Shown here piece by piece: positions 1-9,184 of a stretch of 64,000 nt of DNA (positions are counted from its first letter, which is position 1; each line of letters begins with the position of its first letter). The stretch covers positions 186,001 through 250,000 of the forward strand of contig NZ_RCUV01000005.1 of NCBI RefSeq assembly GCF_003667545.1. The letters are read 5' to 3'. The position numbers were made by a program, and so were the translations under genes. Below the pieces are notes generated by a model, which ran no database searches, had not been told where the DNA came from, and saw nothing but the letters and a program-made list of their open reading frames with translations. The DNA is from Mycetocola manganoxydans. Lineage in GTDB: Bacteria > Actinomycetota > Actinomycetes > Actinomycetales > Microbacteriaceae.

Positions 1-1
1 G

Positions 2-859
2 AACTCGCACTACGTCGACCACGTGCAAATCAGCATGGCGGAAGACATCGGAGTCGGTGGGCGAGCCGGGTACTACGACGGTATCGGTGCGGCCCGCGAC
101 GTCATCCAGAACCACATCCTGCAGCTCCTCGCCCTGACCGCGATGGAGGAACCCCTCTCGTTCGACGCGAAGGACCTGCGGGCAGAGAAAGAGAAGGTGC
201 TCGCTGCTGTGACCCTTCCCGAGGACCTGGGAACCGCGACCGCCCGCGGACAGTACGCGGGCGGCTGGCAGGGTGGAGAGAAGGTGCCCGGCTTCCTCGA
301 TGAAGACGGCATGTCACCCGACTCGACGACCGAGACCTACGCGGCGATGCGGCTCGACATCAAAACACGGCGCTGGGACGGCGTGCCGTTCTACCTGAGG
401 GCAGGAAAACGCCTCGGCCGCAGGGTCACCGAAATCGCCGTCGTGTTCAAGCGCGCGCCGCAGTTCCTTTTCGCGGAGAGCCAAACCTCGGAGCTCGGGC
501 AGAACGCGCTCGTCATCCGGGTGCAGCCGGACGAAGGAGTGACGATCCGGTTCGGATCGAAGGTTCCGGGAGCCGGCACCCAGGTCCGTGACGTCACGAT
601 GGACTTCGGCTACGGTCACGCGTTCACCGAAGCGAGCCCGGAAGCCTACGAGCGTCTCATTCTCGACGTGCTGCTCGGGGACCCGCCCCTCTTCCCCCGC
701 CACGCGGAGGTCGAATTGTCGTGGAAGATCCTCGATCCGATCGAAGAATACTGGGCCGCTCAAGGCGGTCCTCTCGAACAGTACCGCCCGGGCTCGTGGG
801 GCCCCGATTCCGCCGACGCGCTCCTTGCGCGTGACGGACGCACCTGGAGGCGACCATGA
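2..859 (+). CDS. zwf: glucose-6-phosphate dehydrogenase, C-terminal part (5' end outside window)
   Basis: Oxidises glucose 6-phosphate to 6-phosphogluconolactone and makes NADPH; first step of the oxidative pentose phosphate pathway, cytosolic. The frame is open from base 2 and begins inside the conserved block YVDHVQISMAEDIGVGGRAG, followed by GYYDGIGAARDVIQNH and the AMRLDIKTRRWDGVPFYLRAGK stretch split over residues 109-130 of the visible part, all typical of the family's C-terminal domain. The 285 visible residues are a little over half of a usual protein of about 510, so the Rossmann domain and the first catalytic segment lie upstream. The stop TGA overlaps the ATG of opcA (ATGA), so the two are translationally coupled. 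Confidence 0.97.
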   Translation, partial: NSHYVDHVQISMAEDIGVGGRAGYYDGIGAARDVIQNHILQLLALTAMEEPLSFDAKDLRAEKEKVLAAVTLPEDLGTATARGQYAGGWQGGEKVPGFLDEDGMSPDSTTETYAAMRLDIKTRRWDGVPFYLRAGKRLGRRVTEIAVVFKRAPQFLFAESQTSELGQNALVIRVQPDEGVTIRFGSKVPGAGTQVRDVTMDFGYGHAFTEASPEAYERLILDVLLGDPPLFPRHAEVELSWKILDPIEEYWAAQGGPLEQYRPGSWGPDSADALLARDGRTWRRP

Positions 860-1818
860 TTGTCGATCTGCCCGACACCACCGTCAGCAAGCTGTCCAAG
901 CGACTGGTCACCCTGCGCGAAGACGGCGGCGCCGTTGCCCTCGGGCGCGTGCTCACTCTCGTCATCGTCTCCCAGCTCGGCGAGGAGGAGGAAGCGATCG
1001 AAGCGGCGAATGACGCGTCACGCGAGCATCCGATGCGCGTCCTCGTTCTCTCCCGAATCCCGGACGGAGCCGGAGTTGCTCCCCGGATCGACGCGCAGAT
1101 CCGCGTCGGAGGGGATGCAGGAGCGAGCGAGGTCATCATCCTCCGGGCTTACGGTGAAGCCGCGGGCAACGAGGAAAGCCTCGTCAACGGGCTGCTTCTT
1201 CCCGATGCCCCCGTCGTGGCCTGGTGGCCCGTCGAGGCTCCTGCTGACGTCGCGAATACGGCCATCGGTCACATCGCGCAACGCAGAATCACGGATGCCT
1301 CCGAGCACGATGATCCGCACGCGGCGCTTCTCGAGCTCTCCCGGTCGCACTCCCCCGGTGACACCGACTTCGCCTGGACACGACTGACGCTGTGGCGGGC
1401 CCAGCTTGCCGCAGTACTGGACCAGCCGCCGTATGAGCAGGTGACGGCCGTGACCGTGGCCGGCGCCGCTGATTCAGCGTCGACCGTGCTGCTGGCAGCG
1501 TGGCTGCAGATGCAGCTCCAGGTGCCCGTCACCCAGGAACTCACCGAGCGCGGCTCGGGCGACACTGGCATCCACGGCGTGCGGTTGACGCGTGCCAGTG
1601 GCGACATCGTGCTCGAGCGCCCGTTCGACGCCATCGCCAAGCTGACGCAGCCGAACCAGCCGACACACGAACTGACGCTTCCCCGCAGGAGCCTTCGCGA
1701 CTGTCTCGCTGAGGAGCTGCGCAGGCTCGACCCGGATCCGTTGTACGGTGAAGTGATCACCAAGGGTGTGCGTCAGCTCGAAGTCGAGCTCGCCACCGGG
1801 GAAGGTAAAACTCGATGA
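856..1818 (+). CDS. opcA: OpcA, glucose-6-phosphate dehydrogenase assembly/activator protein
   Basis: OpcA binds and activates glucose-6-phosphate dehydrogenase in actinobacteria and cyanobacteria and helps its oligomers assemble. The 320-residue length, the N-terminal start MIVDLPDTTVSKLSK, the central VVAWWPVEAP segment and the C-terminal domain fit the actinobacterial family. Position is strong evidence as well: it sits between zwf and pgl with 4-base ATGA overlaps on both sides, so the three form one coupled unit for NADPH production. No catalytic motif is expected. Confidence 0.95.
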   Translation: MIVDLPDTTVSKLSKRLVTLREDGGAVALGRVLTLVIVSQLGEEEEAIEAANDASREHPMRVLVLSRIPDGAGVAPRIDAQIRVGGDAGASEVIILRAYGEAAGNEESLVNGLLLPDAPVVAWWPVEAPADVANTAIGHIAQRRITDASEHDDPHAALLELSRSHSPGDTDFAWTRLTLWRAQLAAVLDQPPYEQVTAVTVAGAADSASTVLLAAWLQMQLQVPVTQELTERGSGDTGIHGVRLTRASGDIVLERPFDAIAKLTQPNQPTHELTLPRRSLRDCLAEELRRLDPDPLYGEVITKGVRQLEVELATGEGKTR

Positions 1819-2585
1819 CCAACGAACGCCGTGTTCTCGTCCACGCCGACAGCGATGCCCTGGCAGCTTCGATGACCGCCAGGTTCCTGACCAAGAGTGT
1901 CGACCTGCTCGACGAGAACGACCGTATCAACGTCGTCCTCGAGGGCGGCCGCGTCGCGCTCAAGGTCCTCGCCGCAATCAACGCCTCCCCCGCGCGCGAC
2001 AGCGTCGACTGGGAGCGGGTGCATTTCTGGTGGGGTGACGAACGCTGGCTTCCCGCCGGTGATCCCGAGCGGAACGACAGGAAAGCACGGGAAGCCCTGC
2101 TTGACCACATCGAGATTCCTGGGGAGAACATCCACTCCTGCCCCGCCTCCGATGGGGGCCTCGACCTCGACGCCGCGGCCGCCGCCTATGCAGCCGAGCT
2201 CGCGGAGCACGCCGACGGTGAGGGAAACCTGCCGCGATTCGACATCACGTTCCTCGGTGTCGGCCCCGACGGTCACACGGCGTCGTTGTTCCCGGACCGC
2301 AAAGAGGTTCTCGAGCGGGACGCCACGGTCGTCGCTGTCCGCAACTCGCCGAAGCCTCCTGCGGAACGCATCAGCCTCACGCGCCCGGCGATCAACTCGT
2401 CGCATCGGATCTGGGTGAGCCTCTCCGGTGCTGACAAGGCGTCCGTCCTCGGGCTTGCCCTCGCCGGCGCCGCGTACACGGAGGTTCCCATCGCCGGGAT
2501 GAAGGGTCGTAAGCGTACGGTCTTCTTCGTCGATGCGGATGCCGCGTCTGAGGTTCCCGAGAATCTCATCGCGCGCAGCTACTGA
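1815..2585 (+). CDS. pgl: 6-phosphogluconolactonase
   Basis: Hydrolyses 6-phosphogluconolactone to 6-phosphogluconate, the second step of the oxidative pentose phosphate pathway. The 256-residue protein carries the family motifs VLEGGRVALK near residue 35, WWGDERWLP near residue 72 and GVGPDGHTASLFP near residue 150, the last around the catalytic histidine. The ATG overlaps the stop of opcA. A strong 13-bp hairpin follows 18 bases after the stop and ends the unit. Confidence 0.96.
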   Translation: MTNERRVLVHADSDALAASMTARFLTKSVDLLDENDRINVVLEGGRVALKVLAAINASPARDSVDWERVHFWWGDERWLPAGDPERNDRKAREALLDHIEIPGENIHSCPASDGGLDLDAAAAAYAAELAEHADGEGNLPRFDITFLGVGPDGHTASLFPDRKEVLERDATVVAVRNSPKPPAERISLTRPAINSSHRIWVSLSGADKASVLGLALAGAAYTEVPIAGMKGRKRTVFFVDADAASEVPENLIARSY

Positions 2586-2603
2586 GTTCCCTGCTACACG
2601 AGA

Positions 2604-2636
2604 AGAGCCCCTGTCGGTTTCGACAGGGGCTCTTTC
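2604..2636. terminator. bidirectional rho-independent terminator between pgl and rbpA
   Basis: Perfect 13-bp inverted repeat AGAGCCCCTGTCG / CGACAGGGGCTCT with a GTTT loop, followed by TTTCG on the plus strand. It lies between the convergent genes pgl and rbpA, so it can end both transcripts. Confidence 0.85.
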
Positions 2637-2668
2637 GCGTGCCTGGAGTGCTTCAGGCGGTTTCAGTC

Positions 2669-3034
2669 CTACGACGCGGTTGCGGTTCCGCGGCGGGCGC
2701 GAAGCTGCTGAAGTGCCTCATCGAGGAGCGCCTCGGCTTCTTCTTCCGTGCGACGTTCCTTCACATAGGCAAGGTGCGTCTTGTACGGCTCGAGCTTTGC
2801 CACCTCGGGCGGGTTGGCCCGGTCGCGGCCCGCTGGCAGCCCTGACGACGGGCTGTCGATCGTCTCGGGGATTTCCTCGTCCGGAAGGCTGGCAGAGAAG
2901 TGCCGAACCGTTTCATTTCCGAGGATGTCCCAGTACGAGACCGCCACCCGATCTGCATGGAAACCATGGTCTTGCTCACCCATGGGTCCTGCACCCACGC
3001 GTGAACCACGAATTGCGCTACCTCCGGCAGCCAT
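2669..3034 (-). CDS. rbpA: RNA polymerase-binding protein RbpA (cysteine-free form)
   Basis: RbpA binds the principal sigma factor and the RNA polymerase beta subunit in actinobacteria, stabilises the open complex and influences rifampicin tolerance. The signatures are the N-terminal GGSAIRGSRVGAGPMGE (basic linker and sigma-interacting parts), the NPPEVAKLEPYKTHLAYVKERR segment split over residues 73-95, and a helical C-terminus of EEEAEALLDEALQQLR type. At 121 residues it matches the family. Unlike Streptomyces RbpA, the core has no cysteine: the WDCPRCGFPAG-type block reads DSPSSGLPAG and the earlier Cys and His are also gone, so it cannot bind zinc in the usual way. It starts 9 bases after secG and is probably transcribed with it or from a promoter inside secG. 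Confidence 0.93.
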   Translation of the reverse strand: MAAGGSAIRGSRVGAGPMGEQDHGFHADRVAVSYWDILGNETVRHFSASLPDEEIPETIDSPSSGLPAGRDRANPPEVAKLEPYKTHLAYVKERRTEEEAEALLDEALQQLRARRGTATAS

Positions 3035-3043
3035 ATGTTCCTC

Positions 3044-3295
3044 CTACACGCCCGCGGAGAACTTGGTGATGAGACCAAGCGCAACGATCGAGCTGAACCA
3101 AACAAGAGCAAGTACAACGGTGAAGCGGTTGAGGTTCCGTTCAGCGACACCCGACGAGCCGAGACTCGACCCCATGCCGCCGCCGAACATATCCGAAAGT
3201 CCACCGCCGCGCCCCTTGTGCAAGAGGATGAGGAATGTGAGCAGGAGGCTCGTGATTCCGAGCAACACCTGCAGAACTACCTGAAGAATCTCCAC
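3044..3295 (-). CDS. secG: SecG, preprotein translocase subunit
   Basis: Small inner-membrane subunit of the SecYEG protein-export channel. I chose the GTG at 3295 because GAAAGG lies 6 bases upstream and the protein then begins MEILQVVLQVLLG, the normal N-terminus of the family; the frame stays open to 3343 but the extra residues look non-native. The 83-residue protein has two hydrophobic segments (about 2-25 and 55-77) joined by the glycine-rich loop HKGRGGGLSDMFGGG, the family's hallmark. It follows tpiA, the usual actinobacterial gap-pgk-tpiA-secG order. Confidence 0.95.
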   Translation of the reverse strand: MEILQVVLQVLLGITSLLLTFLILLHKGRGGGLSDMFGGGMGSSLGSSGVAERNLNRFTVVLALVWFSSIVALGLITKFSAGV

Positions 3296-3364
3296 AAAGG
3301 ACCTTTCATGAGGCGGACATGGAGTTCCATGAACCATCCCCAATTATAGCGTGAGCGCGCGGGG

Positions 3365-4168
3365 TCAGAGTCCCACGTGCTTCTGGTACCGCACGATGCT
3401 CGAGAACTCGTTGAGGTCAAGGCTCGCGCCGCCGACAAGAGCTCCGTCGACGTTCGGTTCCCGCATGAATCCGGCGATGTTCGCAGCCTTCACAGAACCG
3501 CCGTACAGAATACGGGTTTTCTGCGCGACGTCCTCGCCGAGCGCATCGACGAGAACCGCACGCAGCGCTGCCGCGACCTGCTCGGCCTGTTCCGGCGTTG
3601 CCGCCTGTCCCGAACCGATTGCCCAGACAGGTTCGTACGCAACGACGATGTCGACCGTCGAGCTGATGCCGGCGAGTGCCGCCTTCAACTGACCGACGGG
3701 AACAGCGCTCGGCCCATGCTTCTCGAGGTCCTCGGCCGTCTCTCCCACGCAAATGATCGGGACCAGGTTGTGCTTGAGGGCGGCACGGACCTTTCCGGCC
3801 ACCTGCTCATCTGATTCCGCGTGCATGGTGCGCCGCTCGGAGTGTCCGATGAGGACGTAACCGCAGTCGAGCGCAGAGAGGAACGCGCCGGAGATCTCGC
3901 CGGTGTATGCGCCCGAATCGTGCTCGGACAGGTCCTGAGCACCGAAAGCGATCGGCAGTTTGTCCGCCGCCACCAGCGTCTGGACACTGCGCAGATCGGT
4001 GAAAGGCGGGAACACCGCGACCTCGACGCTCGCCTCGTCGTGCTTGGCATCAGCGAGGCTCCATGCCAGCTTCTGGACGAATGCGATGGCCTGGAGGTGA
4101 TCCAGGTTCATCTTCCAGTTGCCCGCGATCAGCGGGGTCCTGCGTACTGATGTGCTCACTGTTGCCAT
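3365..4168 (-). CDS. tpiA: triosephosphate isomerase
   Basis: Interconverts dihydroxyacetone phosphate and glyceraldehyde 3-phosphate. In 267-residue numbering the catalytic residues are visible: Lys19 in AGNWKMN, His109 in YVLIGHSERR and Glu179 in VAYEPVWAIGSG, with the phosphate-binding YGGSVKAAN near the end. Two starts are possible. The ATG at 4168 overlaps the pgk stop by 13 bases; the GTG at 4159 overlaps it by 4 (GTGA) and gives an N-terminus MSTSVRRTPLIAGNWKMN, which is the more usual length. Either way it is coupled to pgk. Confidence 0.96.
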   Translation of the reverse strand: MATVSTSVRRTPLIAGNWKMNLDHLQAIAFVQKLAWSLADAKHDEASVEVAVFPPFTDLRSVQTLVAADKLPIAFGAQDLSEHDSGAYTGEISGAFLSALDCGYVLIGHSERRTMHAESDEQVAGKVRAALKHNLVPIICVGETAEDLEKHGPSAVPVGQLKAALAGISSTVDIVVAYEPVWAIGSGQAATPEQAEQVAAALRAVLVDALGEDVAQKTRILYGGSVKAANIAGFMREPNVDGALVGGASLDLNEFSSIVRYQKHVGL

Positions 4169-5373
4169 CCTAGAATTTCAAGTCCTGGAAGCCGCTTGCC
4201 CTCGAGGAATTCGAGACTCGCGCCACCTCCGGTCGATATGTGTCCGAACTGGTCGTCCGTGAATCCGAGGGCGCGAACCGCAGCGGCAGAGTCGCCACCG
4301 CCGACGACACTGAGGCCGTCGACCTCGGTGAGCGCCTGCGCGACGGCCTGGGTGCCAAGAGCGAACGGAGCGAGTTCGAAAACGCCCATCGGGCCGTTCC
4401 AGAACACTGTCTTCGATGAGCGGATGATCTCGGCGAAGCGGGCGGACGTCTCGGGTCCGATGTCCAGGCCGAGCCCTGACGAACCGAAAGCGGTGTCCTC
4501 GATCGCGTCGGCCGGCTGCACCTGGTGCTCGGCATCGGCGCTGAATGACGCCGCGACGACGACATCCGTCGGCAGAACGATCTCGACACCGAGTTTTTCC
4601 GCTTCCGCGAGGTATCCCCTGACTGTTTCGAGCTGGTCTTCCTCGAGGAGGCTCGAGCCCACCTTGTGGCCCTGCGCGGCGAGGAAGGTGAAGAGCATCC
4701 CTCCTCCGATGAGCAGGGTGTTGACCCGCGGCAGGAGATGACCGATGACGCCGAGCTTGTCCGACACCTTGGAACCGCCGAGGACGACCGTGTATGGGCG
4801 TTCAGGCGACTCGGTGAGGCGGTCGAGAACTTCGAGCTCCGCGGAGATCAACAGGCCACCGGCGCTCGGCAGGATGGTGGGCAGCTCGTAAACGCTCGCC
4901 TGCTTGCGGTGGACGACACCGAACCCGTCCGAGACGAACGCGTCGCCGAAGCCCGCGATCTTCTCGGCGAATGCAGTGCGCTCCGACTCGTTCTTGCTGG
5001 TCTCCCCCGGGTTGAACCGGAGGTTTTCGAGGACCACGATCTCGCCGTTCTCGAGCGCGTCGACAGCTGATTTCGCGGAATCGCCGACGGTGTCCGAGGC
5101 GAAAGCGACAGGTGTCCCGAGCAGCTCACCGAGACGGACTGCGACAGGCTCGAGGCTGTATTTGGCGTCCGGGGCGCCATCAGGGCGACCGAGGTGAGAG
5201 ATGACGACGACGCGGGCGCCTCCGTCGAGCAGTTTCTTCAGTGTGGGCAGTGACGCGCGCACGCGCCCGTCGTCGGTGATGACCCCGTCCTTGAGAGGAA
5301 CATTGAGGTCACACCGAACGACGATGCGCGTGCCGGCGAGCGAGCCCAGCGATTCGAGTGTACGAAGCGACAC
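4156..5373 (-). CDS. pgk: phosphoglycerate kinase
   Basis: Transfers the acyl phosphate of 1,3-bisphosphoglycerate to ADP, making ATP in glycolysis. The 405-residue protein shows RCDLNVPL near residue 25, the substrate-binding HLGRPDG, the hinge-region LGGSKVSDKLG near 198-208, WNGPMGVFE near residue 325 and the nucleotide-binding GGGDSAAAV near residue 358. Start is GTG at 5373 with GGAG 8 bases upstream. It lies 16 bases downstream of gap and overlaps tpiA. Confidence 0.97.
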   Translation of the reverse strand: MSLRTLESLGSLAGTRIVVRCDLNVPLKDGVITDDGRVRASLPTLKKLLDGGARVVVISHLGRPDGAPDAKYSLEPVAVRLGELLGTPVAFASDTVGDSAKSAVDALENGEIVVLENLRFNPGETSKNESERTAFAEKIAGFGDAFVSDGFGVVHRKQASVYELPTILPSAGGLLISAELEVLDRLTESPERPYTVVLGGSKVSDKLGVIGHLLPRVNTLLIGGGMLFTFLAAQGHKVGSSLLEEDQLETVRGYLAEAEKLGVEIVLPTDVVVAASFSADAEHQVQPADAIEDTAFGSSGLGLDIGPETSARFAEIIRSSKTVFWNGPMGVFELAPFALGTQAVAQALTEVDGLSVVGGGDSAAAVRALGFTDDQFGHISTGGGASLEFLEGKRLPGLEILGWQQ

Positions 5374-5389
5374 GGGGAGCTCTCCGTCC

Positions 5390-6493
<1,104 letters not shown>

Positions 6494-7120
6494 TTATGAC
6501 AGTAGCAGTAGCCCGGCGGTCTTCTCGCGGGCTGTTACGAAGCGCTGCTCGACGTTCTCCCAGTTGGTGATGTTCCAGAACGCCCTGACGTAATCAGCGC
6601 GTACGTTCTTGTAGTCGAGGTAGTACGCGTGCTCCCAGACGTCGAGCATGAGCACGGGAACCGTACCTGCTGCGAAGTTGGACTGCTGGTCGAAGAACTG
6701 CTGCACGATCAGCTTCTGGCCGATCGAGTCCCAGGCGAGGACAGCCCAGCCGGACCCCTGCACACCGAGAGCGGCGGCGGTGAAGTGGGCGCGGAACTTG
6801 TCGAACGAGCCGAAGAACTCGTCGATCGCTGCGGCGAGCTCGCCGGTCGGCTTGTCGCCGCCGTTTGGCGAGAGGTTGGTCCAGAAGATCGAGTGGTTGA
6901 CGTGACCGCCGAGGTTGAAGGCGAGGTCCTTCTCGAGTTTGTTCACGTTGGCAAGGTTGTCGGAATCGCGGGCCTCGGCCAGCTGTGCCAGAGCGGTGTT
7001 CGCGCCGGTCACGTAGGTCTGGTGATGCTTCGAATGGTGCAGTTCCATGATGGCCCCCGAGATACTCGGCTCGAGCGCCGCGTAGTCATAGGGAAGGTCA
7101 GGGAGGGTGTATTCAGCCAT
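6494..7120 (-). CDS. sodA: superoxide dismutase (Mn/Fe type)
   Basis: Dismutates superoxide to oxygen and hydrogen peroxide in the cytosol. The 208-residue protein has all four metal ligands of the family: His28 in ELHHSKHH, His76 in [10 protein letters not shown], and Asp160 and His164 in [14 protein letters not shown] strong ribosome binding site AGGAGAGATAAACA precedes the ATG. It lies between whiA and gap, flanked by a 106-base upstream region and its own terminator, so it is probably a single-gene transcript inserted into an otherwise conserved order. Manganese versus iron use cannot be read safely from the sequence. Confidence 0.95.
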   Translation of the reverse strand: MAEYTLPDLPYDYAALEPSISGAIMELHHSKHHQTYVTGANTALAQLAEARDSDNLANVNKLEKDLAFNLGGHVNHSIFWTNLSPNGGDKPTGELAAAIDEFFGSFDKFRAHFTAAALGVQGSGWAVLAWDSIGQKLIVQQFFDQQSNFAAGTVPVLMLDVWEHAYYLDYKNVRADYVRAFWNITNWENVEQRFVTAREKTAGLLLLS

Positions 7121-7226
7121 TGTTTATCTCTCCTCTTCTTGTGACGCCGGCCGCTGGTGGTGCGGCGCAGGGCGACTTTTCCAGTCTAGTCAGGTCGACT
7201 TCCCGGCCGGAGGCCCTTGCGGGAGA

Positions 7227-8207
7227 TCAGGCGTCGTCGAGGTCGGGCGGCAGGTTCGCGTCCGTTCCCGGCAGTCCAAGGTCCTGGGCTCGTTTGTCCG
7301 CCATGGCGAGCAGGCGCCGGATCCGACCGGCAATGGCATCCTTCGTCATCGGCGGGTCCGCGTGGTGCCCGAGCTCGTCAAGGCTCGCCTCACGGTGGTT
7401 GAGACGCAACTCGCCTGCGTATCGCAAGTGCTCGGGGATGTCGTCGCTCAGGATCTCCATCGCGCGTTCCACCCGTGCGCAGGCGGCGACAGCGGCCTGC
7501 GCCGAGCGGCGCAGGTTGGCGTCGTCGAAATTCACGAGCCGGTTGGCGGTTGCCCGCACCTCGCGGCGCTGGCGGAGTTCTTCCCACGCCTTGACGGTTC
7601 CATGGGCGCCCATCAGGACGAGCATGGCGCTGATCGCTTCACCCTCGCGGATGACGACGCGGTGGACACCGCGGACCTCGCGCGCCTTGGCAGCGACACC
7701 GAGCCGGCCTGCTGCCCCGACGAGTGCCATTGCGGACTCGTTGCCTGGGCAGGTGATCTCGAGGGCTGCTGAGCGTCCGGGATCGGTGAGCGAACCGGCT
7801 GCGAGGAACGCCCCGCGCCACACGGCGGCCAGTTCCGTCTTGGTGCCGGTGGTCAGCCGGTTCGGGAGCCCCCGGATCGGGCGTCTCCTGGCGTCGAGAA
7901 GCCCGGTTTGCCGTGCGAGTGTCTCGCCGCCGTCCTGGACGCGGACGAGATAGGACTCGCCCCTGCGCGTGCCGGACCCGCTGATCATACTGACCTCACT
8001 GCGCACTCCGTAGAGTTCGGCCAGGTCCTTGCGGATACGGCGGGCCAGCTGTGGTGTGTCGAGCTCCGATTCGATCGCGATGCGGCTCGAGATCAGGTGG
8101 AGGCCTCCGCTGAAGCGAAGGATCGAGGTCAGTTCAGCAGCGCGGACCGCCGTTTTCGGTTCAACGATTCCGGCCAGTTCTTCTTTGACTTCAGCAGTCA
8201 GTGCCAA
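7227..8207 (-). CDS. whiA: DNA-binding protein WhiA
   Basis: WhiA is a conserved Gram-positive DNA-binding protein with a LAGLIDADG-like N-terminal domain and a C-terminal helix-turn-helix; in streptomycetes it works with WhiB in sporulation septation, and elsewhere it affects division. The 326-residue protein begins [14 protein letters not shown], has the domain signature [14 protein letters not shown] near 188-202, and ends with the helix-turn-helix region [23 protein letters not shown] in two parts. The start codon is TTG at 8207 with AGGA 6 bases upstream. It follows uvrC-rapZ, the usual order, but yvcK, often found between rapZ and whiA, is absent. Confidence 0.94.
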   Translation of the reverse strand: MALTAEVKEELAGIVEPKTAVRAAELTSILRFSGGLHLISSRIAIESELDTPQLARRIRKDLAELYGVRSEVSMISGSGTRRGESYLVRVQDGGETLARQTGLLDARRRPIRGLPNRLTTGTKTELAAVWRGAFLAAGSLTDPGRSAALEITCPGNESAMALVGAAGRLGVAAKAREVRGVHRVVIREGEAISAMLVLMGAHGTVKAWEELRQRREVRATANRLVNFDDANLRRSAQAAVAACARVERAMEILSDDIPEHLRYAGELRLNHREASLDELGHHADPPMTKDAIAGRIRRLLAMADKRAQDLGLPGTDANLPPDLDDA

Positions 8208-8254
8208 TCGTTGTCCTATCTCGTGTGGTGAATCGAATGTCGTTCAGGCCGCTG

Positions 8255-9130
8255 TCATTCGCGGCCGAGGTCGCGGTGTTTGACGGTCGCAGCAACGCCG
8301 GGCAACTCCGAGAGTTTGTCGGCGAGCTGAAGCGCCATGGCGACGGAGCGGTGCTTTCCGCCCGTGCAGCCGATGGCGAAGGTGGCGAATCGTTTGTTCT
8401 CCCGCTGATACCCGGCCAGGACCGGGGCGAGTGCAGTCGCATAGCTGTCCAGGAATTCCCTGGCGCCTGGCTGGTCGAGCACGAAGTCGCTGACTTCGGC
8501 GTCCAGTCCAGTATGCGCCCGGAGCTCGGGAACCCAAAACGGGTTGGGCAGGAAGCGGGCGTCCGCGACGGTGTCGGCGTCGGAAGGGAGGCCGTATTTG
8601 AATCCGAAGCTCATGACGGTGAGCTTCACGCCCGGCGTCCCCTCGGCGGCGAAGAGCTCTGCCGTCTTCGTGGCGAGCTGGTGCACGTTCAGGTCGGACG
8701 TGTCGATGACGATGTCGCTGGACTCACGAATGGTTGACAGCCTGGCTCGTTCGCTGACGATGCCGTCGAGGATGGTTCCACCGCCCTGCAGCGGGTGCGG
8801 GCGACGGACGGCGTCGAAGCGGCGAACCAGGGCGGCATCCGTTGCGTCGAGGAAGACGACGCGAAGCTTCGTGCCCGACCGCAGCGACTGGATCATCTGC
8901 TGGAGGTCGCCGAAGAAATCACGTCCGCGGACGTCGACGACGGCGGCGATTCGCGGAAGCGCTCCCCCGGCCCGTTCGGCGAGGTCGATGAGGGGACGCA
9001 GCATCTGCGGAGGAAGGTTGTCGACGACGTACCAGTCGAGGTCTTCGAGGGCGTTGGCGACCGTTGACCTGCCGGCTCCCGACATGCCCGTGACGATGAG
9101 GACTTCCTGCTGAGGGGTCGGCTGCTCCAC
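8255..9130 (-). CDS. rapZ: RapZ-type nucleotide-binding protein
   Basis: Belongs to the RapZ/YvcJ P-loop family. In Escherichia coli RapZ is an RNase E adaptor for amino-sugar control; the role in actinobacteria is less certain. I chose the GTG at 9130 because AGGA lies 5 bases upstream and the protein then starts just before the P-loop; an upstream in-frame GTG at 9175 has its purine-rich site directly abutting the codon. In 291-residue numbering the P-loop GMSGAGRS is at 15-22 (Lys to Arg, as usual in this family) and YVVDNLPPQML follows. The C-terminal GCTGGKHRSVAMA is intact. It sits between uvrC and whiA. Confidence 0.92.
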   Translation of the reverse strand: MEQPTPQQEVLIVTGMSGAGRSTVANALEDLDWYVVDNLPPQMLRPLIDLAERAGGALPRIAAVVDVRGRDFFGDLQQMIQSLRSGTKLRVVFLDATDAALVRRFDAVRRPHPLQGGGTILDGIVSERARLSTIRESSDIVIDTSDLNVHQLATKTAELFAAEGTPGVKLTVMSFGFKYGLPSDADTVADARFLPNPFWVPELRAHTGLDAEVSDFVLDQPGAREFLDSYATALAPVLAGYQRENKRFATFAIGCTGGKHRSVAMALQLADKLSELPGVAATVKHRDLGRE

Positions 9131-9184
9131 CGGTTTCCTGCGCTTTCCGTTGTGCGGCCGATGGAATCCGGCCACCCTCCCAGC

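Noticed and set aside
3296-3343. Longer N-terminus for SecG starting at 3343
   Set aside because: The extra 16 residues do not fit the family, and the GTG at 3295 has a good ribosome binding site.
9131-9175. Upstream GTG start of rapZ at 9175
   Set aside because: Its purine-rich sequence touches the start codon, leaving no spacing, while the GTG at 9130 has AGGA at 5 bases and gives the usual length.
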